Assembly: GCA_016165875.1 (NCBI GenBank)
Contig: JABBOT010000011.1
Location: forward strand, 13,398,155 to 13,462,154
Direction of reading: 5' to 3'
Source: Acanthopleura granulata
Lineage: Eukaryota; Mollusca; Polyplacophora; Chitonida; Chitonidae
DNA: 64,000 nt
A program made the translations under genes and the position numbers. The notes under the pieces were generated by a model. That model saw only the letters and a list, made by a program, of their open reading frames with translations, had not been told where the DNA came from and made no database searches. Below are positions 22,084 to 33,623 of this stretch, in pieces (within the stretch, counting starts at the first letter, position 1; every line of letters begins with the position of its first letter).

Positions 22084-23465
22084 TGTCAGTATTAACAGAA
22101 TAAATTGTAGAGTGCTCTGAAATTACATTTCCACCAGAATAGCATGCATAGGCTACATGTTTAAATTCTCTTGGAAGCGGAGAGCTATTGCAAATTGAAT
22201 GTTTCAAATTGTCCACAATCTTTTGTTAAGGTCGCTGGATTGAAATCCAGAGTGCTAACCATTACACCATGGAACCTGCTTAAAGCTCTTTGTGAGGGAA
22301 GAATAAGTCATAGAGTGCACTGAAATTACATTTCCACCAAAATTGCAACCATAGCCTCTGTGTTTACATTCGGTTGGAAGCTATCAGCTAATGCAAATCG
22401 AATCTTCAAAAATGTCCACATTCTTTTTCAAAATTTCAATTAAGTTAAGATTTGAGCTCGGATCGCTGCCTTGACAGTCCACAGATTTAACCATTAAACC
22501 ATGGAACCATCTGACCACAAACTTACACGCTATTACCTAGAGCCATGACCATCTCTATAATCACTCTTGGAAGCCGAGAGCCTATGCAAATTGAATGTTT
22601 AAAAATGTCCACATTCTTTTTGAAAATTTCAGCTAGGTTCCACCGAGATTTGAACTCGGATCGCTGGATTCAGAGTCCAGAGTGCTAACCATCACACCAT
22701 GGAACCATGTGATCGCAAAACCTGCACACTACTCCCTAGAAAAATGGCCGCGTCTGGCTAGGGCAATTCTCGCTTAACATTTTCCTTACTGGGAACCCAC
22801 ACTGCATCCATCACAAGGTGACGTCATCTTTGAGGAGAAAGCCCTTATTGTTTTCTCTGTCAACAAAATACTGCATGTTTTATGACACCAGACTATCAAC
22901 TATTTGCCCACGACCGCTACACTTCTTTACCTCTTTTCTTTATCTCAATCCAACAACCCGTATCGGCACTTTCTCATGCTTCAGCAAACATGTCAAGGTT
23001 ATTGATCTTTTGTGGCCTCCAGTTTGCAGTCTACTTTTCATTATAACTTTGCTGACAAACCTTGAAGTAATGTGGTGAGGGCCAAGGATGTGTTCGGGAC
23101 ACACACTGTACCCATCACAAGGTGACGTCATCTTTCAGAAGAAAGCCCTTAATACTTTAGTTATCAATAAAATACTGCATATTTTACGAAACCAGACTAT
23201 CAACTATTTGCCCACAACCGCTACACTTCTTTACCTCTTTCCTTTATCTCAATCCAACAACCCGTATCGGCACTTTCTCATGCTTCAGCAAAGATGTCAA
23301 TGTTATTGATCTTTTGTGGCCTCCAGTTTGCAGTCTACTTTTCATTATAATTTAGCTGACAAACCTTGAAGTAATGTTGTGAGGGCTAAGGATGTGTGCA
23401 GCGTTCCATATTTCTCAGAAATATTCCAGTGCAGAAAACACAAAAACAGATCAAATTATAGATAT
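22084..23465. repeat. Last unit of part I, cut by LINE B
   Basis: Contains the half-tRNA at 22230, the decayed tRNA at 22445, CUG at 22635 and two subrepeats (22818, 23122). It ends in the UUG gene that LINE B interrupts. Confidence 0.9.
22635..22706 (-). tRNA. TRNAQ-CUG: tRNA-Gln (CUG), A-box variant
   Basis: Differs from the 6616 gene by one base in the D loop/A box (GTGTGATGG for GTGTAATGG). The stems are intact, so it is probably still a usable gene. Confidence 0.85.
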
Positions 23466-23513
23466 AGGTTCCACCGAGATTTGAACTCGGATCGCTGGAT
23501 TCAAAGTCCAGAG
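23466..23513 (-). pseudogene. tRNA-Gln (UUG) 3' part, interrupted by LINE B
   Basis: The 3' 48 nt (from tRNA position 25: anticodon arm, T arm, acceptor strand) match the UUG reference exactly. The sequence then passes into the LINE-B poly(A) tail. The 5' part of this gene is not found on the far side of the element. Confidence 0.92.
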
Positions 23514-23535
23514 TTTTTTTTTTCTTGAGAAATAT

Positions 23536-23541
23536 TTTATT
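23536..23541 (-). promoter_or_regulatory. LINE-B polyadenylation signal AATAAA
   Basis: AATAAA on the minus strand lies about 15 nt before the A9 tail, consistent with an RNA polymerase II-type 3' end for the element transcript. Confidence 0.6.
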
Positions 23542-23659
23542 TCCTTCAGTATACATGAAACGGTACAGACATTTTCTTACAAGTTTGCCCTGAGATTAAA
23601 AACATTTTTATCACAGTGTTAGGGCTTCCATTAATATCTTGTACACAGCTTTCCAGTGT

Positions 23660-26600
23660 CTAATCTGGCAAGTTTATAATTAGTTCACCAGTAGCATTTA
23701 TCTTGATGAAAGGATTTTTGTTCAAGTAGTGCTTGTCAAACAAATCTTTACGTTTTCCCCAATACAAACTAGAGGAAAGTATATTTGTTTTTAATAAGGA
23801 CTTAAATAAAGCCTTAACTGACCCTTGTTTTCCGTCATACACCATCAAATTTCTTGTTTTGTACATTGCCAATCTGGCCAAACTGCAGACAATATTGACA
23901 AAAACGAAATTTACACATTTCACCTTCCTCGTTACTCCGAACAGCAAGAGCTCCTGGTGAGACATCTGGTTTAAAACGCTTGGGTGAACAGAACGGAATA
24001 ATGTTTCCAGAATATCGCAGATATATTTTATAAAGTCTGAATTATTAGGACAATTAGTAAATAAATGAAGCAAGTCTTCTACATCACCATCACACAGATT
24101 ACATGTGTCACAGTCAACTAAACCGATGCGGAAAAGCTTTTCTTTCGTGTAAACGACATTATGAAGAATTTTCCAGTCCAGCTGTACCGATTCTGGACTC
24201 TTTCCAGGGAGACCTACAAGTGGCCACACAATGCCAACATCAAAATTAGGAAACACCCTGCTCCAGTATCTCACAGAGGCTGCTTCCCTTATCAAATGTT
24301 GTCTGACATATTTGTACAAAATACCTGTTGTGAATGTATGCAGTTGAAAAACAGTTCCCTTCACAGTGATACAGGGTTCACTCTCTCTCTCAGAGCAATT
24401 ATTGATTCTACCCAATATATTTAGCCATTCCATTGGTATCGCAGACTTTATAGCGCCATACACAGTAACAACTTTAGAAATATTTGCATCCGGACATTCA
24501 TCTAACACCATCTCAACAATAGCACTTTCTGGAAGAAACCCGCAGATAACAATATAGAGAAAATCCTTAATACAAAACAACTTTGGTCTAATAAAAAAGT
24601 CGAAGGTTTGAGCGTGTTGCTCTATAGCGATGTTTGGATTATAGAAAATAGGTTGATAAAGAACCTGTTGTGCATTTGTAATACACACAGTTACATTTTT
24701 CCGCAGGTCTGACCAGGCTAACATCATTTCGGCGTAAAAAGGAGGAATACCGCACAACAGGGATTTATTCAATGACATATAAAACAAAGGCATGTATAGG
24801 TTCAGATTTTGCCATCTCGATAAGAAAAACTTGAAGAAGGTCTTCCATACAGCAGACCGGGTATCATCGAAAAAACGGCCCATAAATTTCAGCCGCAAAG
24901 CCTTCACTTTGCTCCGTATATCTGGCAGACCTAAACCACCTTTAGTCCTGTCATTTATAATCGTTCCGTAGGACACCAAATGAGCCTTATCGCCCCAAAC
25001 AAAATCCATGCACATTTGTTTTACATCTTGTAAAATAACATCTGGGACTGGTAAAACGGCCACGTTGTACCAGAATCTAGACAATAATAAGGACATTATA
25101 ATTGCCACTTTGCCTTGCAAGGACAATTTGCGTTGTTTCCACATATTAACAGTGCACTTTACACTTTTGAGCTTTTCTGTCCAATTTCGCTCATTGCATA
25201 CGTTTTGGTTCGGACCAAGATGCACGCCTAAGACTTTTATTGAGTCCTTTACAACAGGAATGTTTTCGATTTTGTCAACGTTGTCATTAATACCACAACA
25301 ATAAATTTCAGATTTTTCAAAATTTACCTTGGCATTTGAAGCCTCACAATATTTATTGACAACACGCAACACACTTTTAACCGAAGAACGATTACAGACA
25401 GTTACAGTTGCGTCGTCTGCATGCTGAAATAGCAAACATTGTGTGTTCATGCCAGGGATATCGATACCCTTTACATCTGGTGATCGTCTTAATAATGAGC
25501 CTAAAGGCTCAACGCTAAGAACATACAATAGTGCGGATATGGGGCAACCCTGTCGCACAGATTTACATACGGAAAAATATTGGGTCACATGCCCATTGCA
25601 CTTTACAGAAGACCTTATGTCGGTGTAGAAAATTGAAATCCACCTGCGAAAGTTATCACCAAATCCATACTGTGTTAAAACATCATTTAAAAACCCATGT
25701 GCTACTCGGTCGAAGGCTTTCTCTTGATCGAGTTTAATAAAATATGCTTCGACTTCATCGTTTTCTACATAGTACAAGGCATCACGTAGACTGCATATTG
25801 TGTCGGCTATATCCCTACCGGGAACACAACATGTTTGACATTCATTAACGATAGTTCCAATGACTTTCTTAAGTCGGTTGGCCATACACCTAGAAATTAT
25901 TTTATAATCCACGTTGAGTAGGCTGATTGGGCGCCAGTTTTTAAGGAGGGACCTGTCTCCTCTCTGCTTGTAAATAAGTGAAATAACTCCACTTTTCATT
26001 ACTCTTGTCAGCTGCCCTCTGTTGAAGATATCCTCATAAACATCAAAAAGAATTGGGCCTAAAAGTCCCCAAAAGTGGCGATAAAACTCCACCGTCAATC
26101 CGTCATTACCCGGGCTTTTATTACCGGCCATACCACCCAAGGATGTTGTCATTTCTTCCAATGTTAGAGGCTGCTCTCACAGGAGCCTATTTTCTTCATT
26201 TAAGGATACATCTATAGACCCTAACACAGATTTCTTGGCTTCTTCATCAATCGGGTCGTACTTGTACAAGCTAGTATAATATGAGTACACTTCGCCCAAA
26301 ATGCCTCTACAATCTGATACAGTACTGCCATTTGACGCCGTCAAGCTTTTTATGGTTTTATCTTGTTGTTTGTGTTTTTCCAAATTCAGGAAATACTTTG
26401 TGTTTTTATCACTCTCGTCTACATAGAGGGCTTTAGATCGTAAAATAGCACCCTTACACTTCTCCTTTTCAAAAACCTCGAGTTCACCCTCAAGTTGCAC
26501 AATATACTTTAAATCATAATTAGGCACAACACTGGCACGTCTATACTCATGGTCTAATTTTCTCTGAATAGCATTAATTTCTTCGTATTTTTTCTTCTGA

Positions 26601-27556
26601 CGTCTTTTGCCATATGACTGTGAAAAGGTCTTGATTTTGTACTTAAGGTTATCCCACCATGTACAAATGTCGTGAACATACAACGGACAAGTCAACTGTT
26701 TGTCAATTAGCTGATTCACGGCAGAGCAAAAACCATCGTCATTTAACAACGTGTTATTAAAAACATATAGGCCAGGGCCTCTTTCCACACTAGAAAATTC
26801 AAACTTTGCATAGACGATGGAATGGTCACTATAGGGAGAAAATTTTATATTGACGTATTGACAACTAGCCAACAACTGCCTAGAAATTAAACAATGATCT
26901 ATTCTACTCTGGCGCAACACACCGTCCACATGACGTCGCCACGTAAAACCAGTTTTATCAGGATGCCTTGTACGCCACAAATCTGCTAGATTGTAAGTCT
27001 GCATAGTATTGCATAATACCGCCCTAGACTTATCGGACTCCAAAGTAAGGCTTGAGCGATCCTCCCGTGCAAAAACCGTGTTAAAATCGCCCATCATGAT
27101 GAGAGGTCTATCGCTCACTACATGCACTAGATTTTTAAAAAAGTCAGTTCTCTCCGCAACAGAATTCGGAGCGTAAACATTGATGACATCGATTTCATTT
27201 CCCTGAATAGAAACTGTTACCTTAATACAACGACCTGAGTCACTGAAATAAACGTCCTTAATGTAATGTTTATGTTGTTTTCTGATCACAAAGGCTACAC
27301 CTTTAAACTTGTCTGGAGAATTACTATAATATATATCGCCGTCGATAACGTGTTTAATGTTTTCTATGAAAGCATCATCCCAGTGTGTTTCCTGTAGCGC
27401 AATAAGGTCTGAAGTAATATGATGGTTCAGAACTTCCTTTAACTTATTTATATCCCTGAGTCCATTACAATTCAATGTGGCAAAAGTAAACATAAGAAAA
27501 AGAGTGAAAAAGCATAGACATACCGCCATGATGACAATTCTTAAGAGGAAAACCAT
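23660..27556 (-). pseudogene. LINE-B ORF2, endonuclease-RT with one nonsense codon
   Basis: The frame spans 1298 codons with a single TGA at 26177-26179 (codon 460; TGC in copy A). Domains in order: short hydrophobic start, APE endonuclease (about 24-260; LNCNGLRD, LQETHW, MGDFN, SDHS), reverse transcriptase (SPGNDG at about 481; catalytic HADD at 712-715), and a C-terminal CX2CX8HX4C knuckle (CNLC...HLFTNC). In family terms the protein nicks target DNA and copies element RNA from the nick. Here the stop separates the endonuclease from the RT, so this copy should not move itself. Otherwise it is very close to copy A. Confidence 0.93.
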
Positions 27557-27566
27557 TAGTGTCAGT

Positions 27567-28753
27567 TTACATATTATCCTTCTTCTTGTATGGGACCATC
27601 CTTCTCGCTTTGTTTAGATTCGGCTGGGGTTTGTACCGTCGTCTACGTTTGCTGATCACCTCAGAAAATCCCGATCCTTGTGAGGAGTCTATGTCTCCAC
27701 AATCGCTGTCTCTCCCCTCCTCTTGCTCAACCCTCATCGCACCACTTGTTACCCTGCAGTCCGGGTCATTGTTGTCGCCACCACACTCAGGGAGAACAGG
27801 CACGAGATCTCCGCTCTCCAGCGCCTGCTGCTCTGGATCTGCTCTTTCATTACCGGTCGTTGCCGCGAGCTGGGTCTCAAGAATATCTGGAGCTCGGGCG
27901 CTTGCAGGCTTTCATGCCTACCTTCGTCGTCGTGAACTGTTTTCGCCTTGTTGGCCACCCGTTCATCATTCTCCGATTGTGAGCACTGGCAAGTAAACAT
28001 GTTACAGGTGCCACATTCTATGTGTTCATTGCATATGCAAGGGGAACAGTTGCAATCGAAACACCCTTCGCAGTAACACCTTTCACCTGCTTTACCACAA
28101 TTCTCACACCGGGGGGTGGCGCACGCCTTTGCCATGTGGCCTTGGCGCAAACAGGTATGGCAGCGAAATTCTGGGCAATCCTTAAATAAACGATCGTCGG
28201 ACAAGCACAAGGAGCAGACCTTTATTTGATTGTCATGTACAACACGAAAATATTCGTAGCTGTTTCCCGTGCTAAACTTCATGGCATACGGCAACGATTT
28301 CACATTTGGTGGAAGAACAACACGCACATACCTTGTTCCATCGGCTATATTGGTACCTTTGTAAAAGCGCCGTTTGATTTCCGTCACCGTTTCCACATTC
28401 ATTTCCAAGAGTTTGGCTCTAATTTCGCTGTCCTGCACATAGCTCGATAAGTGCATGAATGACACGACCACAGACCTTCTTGTAACTTCTGTGCACGAAC
28501 ACTCCTGGCCCTCTACCGTAATCCCATCTTTCAATAAATCACACACTTCTTTCTCTGCCACAGTAATCTCGAACCCAACGGTACCTTTCGGCACACATGC
28601 AAGAAGACTGTTTAGTCCACAAACATGTTCAATTTCCGCAATCACCTTTTCAGCCGATATTCTCCTGTTGTCTCCAACCTCCACAAGTAACGATAAATCC
28701 TTCTGGTACAAACTTCCATTCCGGGAATGCCGATTCATGTTTGAGGAGGCCAT
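27567..28753 (-). pseudogene. LINE-B ORF1, frameshifted
   Basis: The start is ATG at 28753 (MASSNMNRH); an open frame upstream of it runs through UTR and tRNA flank and is not part of the gene. The protein has an N-terminal domain, the CHTC-x4-H-x4-C knuckle and the same Cys cluster as copy A, then an acidic linker and basic tail. A 7-nt deletion at about 27889 (AACAACC present in A and D) shifts the frame; the correct frame resumes at 27803 and ends at 27567, 10 nt before ORF2. Intact length would be about 397 residues. Confidence 0.9.
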
Positions 28754-28856
28754 AGCGAAAAAGCCAGGCCCCTCGGGAAAACAACGCCAACAACAAGACC
28801 AACTCGCAGCACCCAAAACACGTCCGACCACAAGGCAGTCACAGCCGAACCTCTCT

Positions 28857-28890
28857 AAGTCCAACGCCTTAACCACTCGGCCATCACAGC
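28857..28890 (-). pseudogene. tRNA-Ser 5' half at LINE-B 5' junction
   Basis: 34 nt match the 5' half of animal tRNA-Ser (TCN family): GCTGTGA acceptor strand, A box TGGCCGAGTGG, D arm, and the anticodon stem up to GTTGGACTT. It stops at about the first anticodon base and LINE B begins. No 3' half is present. Copy C lacks it, so it is flank and not a fixed 5' UTR part. Identification is from memory of animal tRNA-Ser genes. Confidence 0.82.
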
Positions 28891-29139
28891 AGTATCCGCA
28901 AATCGAATCTTCAAAAATGTCCACATTCTTTTTCAAAATTTCAATGAAGTTAAGATTTGAGCTCGGATCGCTGCCTTGACAGTCCACAGAGCTAACCATT
29001 AACCCATGACACCATCTGACAACAAACTTACACGCTATTACCTAGAGCCATGACCATTTCTATAATCACTCTTGGAAGCCGAGAGCCTATGCAAATTGAA
29101 TGTTTAAAAATGCCCACATTCTTTTTGAACATTTCAGCT

Positions 29140-29211
29140 AGGTTACACCGTGATTTGAACTCGGATCGCTGGATTCAGAGTCCAGAGTGCTAACCATTAC
29201 ACCATGGAACC
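29140..29211 (-). pseudogene. tRNA-Gln (CUG), degenerate
   Basis: CTG anticodon and D arm are intact, but one base change breaks the acceptor stem (GGTTAC on plus) and a second lies in the T arm. Probably a pseudogene, though a tRNA finder may still score it. Confidence 0.7.
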
Positions 29212-29666
29212 ATGTGATCGCAAAATTTGCACACTACTCCCTAGAAAAATGGCCGCCTCTGGCTAGGTCAATTCTCGCTTAACATTTTCCTTACTGGGAA
29301 CCCACACTGCATCCATCACAAGGTGACGTCATCTTTGAGGAGAAAGCCCTTATTGTTTTCTCTGTCAACAAAATACTGCATGTTTTATGACACCAGACTA
29401 TCAACTATTTGCCCACGACCGCTACACTTCTTTACCTCTTTTCTTTATCTCAATCCAACAACCCGTATCGGCACTTTCTCATGCTTCAGCAAACATGTCA
29501 AGGTTATTGATCTTTTGTGGCCTCCAGTTTGCAGTCTGCTTTTCATTATAACTTTGCTGACAAACCTTGAAGTAATGTGGTGAGGGCTAAGGATGTGTGC
29601 AGCGTTCCATGTTTCTCAGAAATATTCCAGTGCAGAAATCACAAAAACAGATCAAATTATAGATAT

Positions 29667-29738
29667 AGGTTCCACAGAGATTTGAACTCGGATCGCTGGA
29701 TTCAAAGTCCAGAGTGCTAACCATTACACCATGGAACC
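29667..29738 (-). tRNA. TRNAQ-UUG: tRNA-Gln (UUG), T-stem variant
   Basis: Same single T-stem change as the 22012 gene; otherwise identical to the UUG reference. Confidence 0.78.
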
Positions 29739-30289
29739 TGTCAGTATTAAGAGAATAATATGAAGAGTGCTCTGAAATTACAGTTCCACCAGAATAGCAT
29801 GCATAGGCTACATGTTTAAATTCTCTTGGAAGCGGAGAGCTAATGCAAATTGAATGTTTTAAATTGTCCACAATCTTTTGTTAAGGTCGCTGGATTGAAA
29901 TCCAGAGTGCTAACCATTACACCATGGAACCTGCTTAAAGCTCTTTGTGAGGGAAGAATAAGTCATAGAGTGCACTGAAATTACATTTCCACCAAAATTG
30001 CAACCATAGCCTCTGTGTTTACATTCGGTTGGAAGCTATCAGCTAATGCAAATCGAATCTTCAAAAATGTCCACATTCTTTTTCAAAATTTCAATTAAGT
30101 TAAGATTTGAGCTCGGATCGCTGCCTTGACAGTCCACAGAGCTAACGATTAACCCATGGAACCATCTGACCACAAACTTACACGCTATTACCTAGAGCCA
30201 TGACCATCTCTATAATCACTCTTGGAAGCCGAGAGCCTATGCAAATTGAATGTTTAAAAATGTCCACAATCTTTTTGAAAATTACAGCT

Positions 30290-30361
30290 ACGTTCCACCG
30301 AGATTTGAACTCGGATCGCTGGATTCAGAGTCCAGAGTGCTAACCATTACACCATGGAACC
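30290..30361 (-). tRNA. TRNAQ-CUG: tRNA-Gln (CUG), acceptor variant
   Basis: A G-to-C change on the plus strand alters the last acceptor base, breaking the pair of position 1 with 72. The rest matches the CUG reference. Confidence 0.7.
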
Positions 30362-31109
30362 ATGTGATCGCAAAACCTGCACACTACTCCCTAGAAAAAT
30401 GGCCGCGTCTGGCAAGGGGAATTCTCGCTTAACATTTTCCTTACTGGGAACCCACACTGCATCCATCACAAGGTGACGTCATCTTTGAGGAGAAAGCCCT
30501 TATTGTTTTCTCTGTCAACAAAATACTGCATGTTTTATGACACCAGACTATCAACTATTTCCTCACGACCGCTACACTTCTTTACCTCTTTTCTTTATCT
30601 CAATCCAACAACCCGTATCGGCACTTTCTCATGCTTCAGCAAACATGTCAAGGTTATTGATCTTTTGTGGCCTCCAGTTTGCAGTCTACTTTTCATTATA
30701 ACTTTGCTGACAAACCTTGAAGTAATGTGGTGAGGGCCAAGGATGTGTTCGGGACACAAACTGTACCCATCACAAGGTGACGTCATCTTTCAGAAGAAAG
30801 CCCTTAATATTTTCGTTGTCAATAAAATACTGCATATTTTACGAAACCAGACTATCAACTATTTGCCCACAACCGCTACACTTCCTTACCTCTTTCCTTT
30901 ATCTCAATCAAACAACACGTATCGGCACTTTCTCATGCTTCAGCAAACATGCCAAGGTTATTGATCTTTTGTGGCCTCCAGTTTGTAGTCTACTTTTCAT
31001 CATAATTTAGCTGACAAACCTTGAATTAATTTGGTGAAGGCTCAGAATGTGCGCAACATTCCATATTTCTCAGAAACATAAATCACAAAGAAAATGAAAT
31101 CACATATAT

Positions 31110-31181
31110 AGATTCCACCGAGATTTGAACTCGGATCGCTGGATTCAAAGTCCAGAGTGCAAACCGTTACACCATGGAACC
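31110..31181 (-). tRNA. TRNAQ-UUG: tRNA-Gln (UUG), D-loop variant
   Basis: D loop AACGGTTT replaces AATGGTTA, keeping the GG pair. The acceptor stem has a G-U at pair 2-71. Anticodon and T arms match the reference. It is the part II variant class. Confidence 0.82.
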
Positions 31182-31538
31182 TTCAGTACTAGCAGAAATA
31201 TTTATAGAGAGCGCTGAAATTACATTTGCTCCAAAATAGCATGCATAGTCCATATGTTTAAATTCTCTTGGAAACCAAGAGCTGATGCAAATTGAATGTT
31301 CCAAATTGTCCACATTCTCTTTTTAAGATCCCTGGATTGAAATCCAGAGTGCTAACCATTAAACAATGTAAAATGCTTAAAGCTCTCTGTCAGAGAAGAA
31401 TAAGTCATAGAGTGTGCTGAAATTACATTTCCAGCAAAATTCCAACCATACGCTCTGTCTTTCAGTTCCGTTGGAAGCTATTAGCTAATGCAAATCGAAT
31501 CTTCAAAAATGTCTACATTCTTTTTTAAAAGTTCACTT

Positions 31539-31610
31539 AGGTTCCACCCAGATTTGAACCCGGTTCCCTGGATTCAAATTTCAGACAGCTAACCATTCCA
31601 CCATGGAACC
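31539..31610 (-). pseudogene. Full-length decayed tRNA-Gln
   Basis: 72 nt with a largely paired acceptor stem, but a mismatched anticodon stem (CTGAA against TCCAG) and a mismatched T stem. Homologues lie at 34801-34872, 37758-37829, 40706-40777, 43439-43510 and 50402-50473. The anticodon loop ATTTGAA is TTG-like. Confidence 0.78.
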
Positions 31611-32402
31611 TGCTTAATGCTCGTTGGATCCAGAGTCCAGAGTTCTAACCATTACACCATGGAAGCTCCTTAACGCCCTCTGTCAGGGCAGATTAAGTCA
31701 TAGATACCGCTGAAATTACATTTCCACCAAAATACCAAACCTACGCTCTATGTTTAAATTCAGTTGGAAGCGGGGAGCAAATGTAAATGGAATATTCAAA
31801 AATGTCCACATTCTCTTTTAAAAGTTGAATTAATATCCAAGGAGACTTAAACACGGATCTCTACATTCGGAGTTCAGAGTGCTAACCATTACACAATGCA
31901 ACCATGTGATCACAAACCTGCACACTACTCCCTAGAACCATGGCCGCCGCTGGCCAGGGGAATTCTCACGTAACATTTTCCTTACTGGGAATCAACACTG
32001 TATTCATCCCAAGGCGAAGTCATCTTTCAGGAGAAAGCCCTTTTTATATTCGCTGTCAATAAAACACTGCATATTTTATGACACGAGACTATCAACAATT
32101 TGAATACAACCATTACACTTCATTACACTTCATTACCTCTTTGCTTTATCACAATCCAACAACCCGTATCGGCACTTTCTCATGCTTAAGCAAACATGTC
32201 AACGTAACTGATCTTTTGTGGCTTCCAGGTTTCAGTCTTTTTTTAATCATAACCCAGCTGACGAACCTTGAAGTAATGTGGTGAGGGCTAAGGAGCTCTA
32301 CCACCTAGAGCCATGATCATTTCTATGATACCGCTTGGAAGCCGAGAGCTTATGCAAATGGAATGTTTAAAAATGTCCACATCCTTTTTCAAAAGTTCAG
32401 TT

Positions 32403-32474
32403 AGGTTCCACCGAGATTTGAACTCGGATCGCTGGATTCAGAGTCCAGAGTGCTAACCATTACACCATGGAACC
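32403..32474 (-). tRNA. TRNAQ-CUG: tRNA-Gln (CUG)
   Basis: Identical to the 6616 gene although its flanks belong to the other array family. Confidence 0.96.
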
Positions 32475-32928
32475 ATGTGATCGCACACCTGCACACTACT
32501 CCCTAGAACCATGGCCGCCGCTGGCCAGGGCAATTCTCGGATAATATTTTCCTTACTGGGAACCCACACTGTATCCATCACAAGGTGACGTCATCTTTGA
32601 GGAAAAAGCCCTTATTATTTTCGCTGTCAACAAAATACTGCATGTTTTATGACACCAGACTATCAACTATTTGAAAAAAACCACTCCACTTCTTTACCTC
32701 TTTGCTTTATCACAATCCAACAACCCGTATCGGCACTTTCTCATGCTTCAGCAAACATGTCAAGGTTATTGATCTTTTGTGGCCTCCAGTTTGCAGTCTA
32801 CTTTTCATTATAACTTAGCTGACAAACCTTGAAATATTGTGGTGAATGCTAAGGATGTGTGCAGCATTGCATATTTCTAAGAAATATCCCAGTACACAAG
32901 TCACAAAAACAGATCAAATCATAGATAT

Positions 32929-33000
32929 AGGTTCCACCGAGATTTGAACTCGGATCGCTGGATTCAAAGTCCAGAGTGCTAACCATTACACCATGGAACC
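32929..33000 (-). tRNA. TRNAQ-UUG: tRNA-Gln (UUG)
   Basis: Identical to the 5993 gene. Confidence 0.96.
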
Positions 33001-33551
33001 TGTCAGTATTAACAGAATAAATTGTAGAGTGCTCTGAAATTACATTTCCACCAGAATAGCATGCATAGGCTACATGTTTAAATTCTCTTGGAAGCGGAGA
33101 GCTAATGCAAATTGAATGTTTTAAATTGTCCACAATCTTTTGTTAAGGTCGCTGGATTGAAATCCAGAGTGCTAACCATTACACCATGGAACCTGCTTAA
33201 AGCTCTCTGTGAGGGAAGAATAAGTCATAGAGTGCACTGAAATTACATTTCCACCAAAATTGCAACCATAGCCTCTGTGTTTACATTCGGATGGAAGCTA
33301 TCAGCTAATGCAAATCGAATCTTCAAAAATGTCCACATTCTTTTTCAAAATTTCAATGAAGTTAAGATTTGAGCTCGGATCGCTGCCTTGACAGTCCACA
33401 GAGCTAACCATTAACCCATGAAACCATCTGACAACAAACTTACACGCTATTACCTAGAGCCATGACCATCTCTATAATCACTCTTGGAAGCCGAGAGCCT
33501 ATGGAAATTGAATGTTTAAAAATGCCCACATTCTTTTTGAACATTTCAGCT

Positions 33552-33623
33552 AGGTTACACCGAGATTTGAACTCGGATCGCTGGATTCAGAGTCCAGAGT
33601 GCTAACCATTACACCATGGAACC
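33552..33623 (-). tRNA. TRNAQ-CUG: tRNA-Gln (CUG), acceptor-stem variant
   Basis: One change in the acceptor stem (plus strand GGTTAC for GGTTCC) breaks one pair. The same change is in the 29140 copy, so the two share ancestry. Function is doubtful. Confidence 0.72.

Larger units (their letters stand above)
23514..28856 (-). mobile_element. LINE copy B, near full length, inserted in tRNA-Gln
   Basis: About 5.34 kb: 5' UTR (28754-28856), ORF1, a 10-nt gap, ORF2, a short 3' UTR and an A9 tail. The 3' end abuts tRNA-Gln(UUG) at its D-stem/anticodon-stem boundary. The 5' end abuts a tRNA-Ser 5' half. The first ~17 nt (GTTCGGCTGTGACTGCC) are shared with the 5' end of copy C, which fixes the element start. 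Same family as A and D. Each ORF has one disabling lesion. Confidence 0.94.
28898..31109. repeat. Left end of array part II
   Basis: Resumes array sequence (GCAAATCGAATC) after 7 unassigned bases. Contains a decayed tRNA at about 28950-29014, CUG-like 29140, one 304-bp subrepeat (29323), UUG 29667, a half-tRNA at 29885, a decayed tRNA at 30100, CUG 30290 and subrepeats at 30473 and 30777. Confidence 0.85.

Noticed and set aside
4151..23513. CRISPR-like or snRNA/5S repeat array
   Set aside because: Repeat lengths and content do not fit CRISPR. The spacers showed no recognisable 5S, U1, U2 or U6 sequence on reading.
24161..25737. Plus-strand frames over LINE-B ORF2 (and similar in A and D)
   Set aside because: They are exact shadows of ORF2 and recur in mirror image in copy A.
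28830..28856. B-box-like GGTTCG at the LINE-B 5' end as an internal Pol III promoter
   Set aside because: The match to the B-box consensus is incomplete (GGTTCGGCTGT) and the element has AATAAA and coding ORFs, which fit Pol II transcription better.
27749..28999. 416-codon frame covering LINE-B ORF1 and upstream DNA
   Set aside because: The first ~80 codons are translated from array and tRNA-Ser flank plus 5' UTR, and the last part is out of frame after a 7-nt deletion. The real start is ATG 28753.
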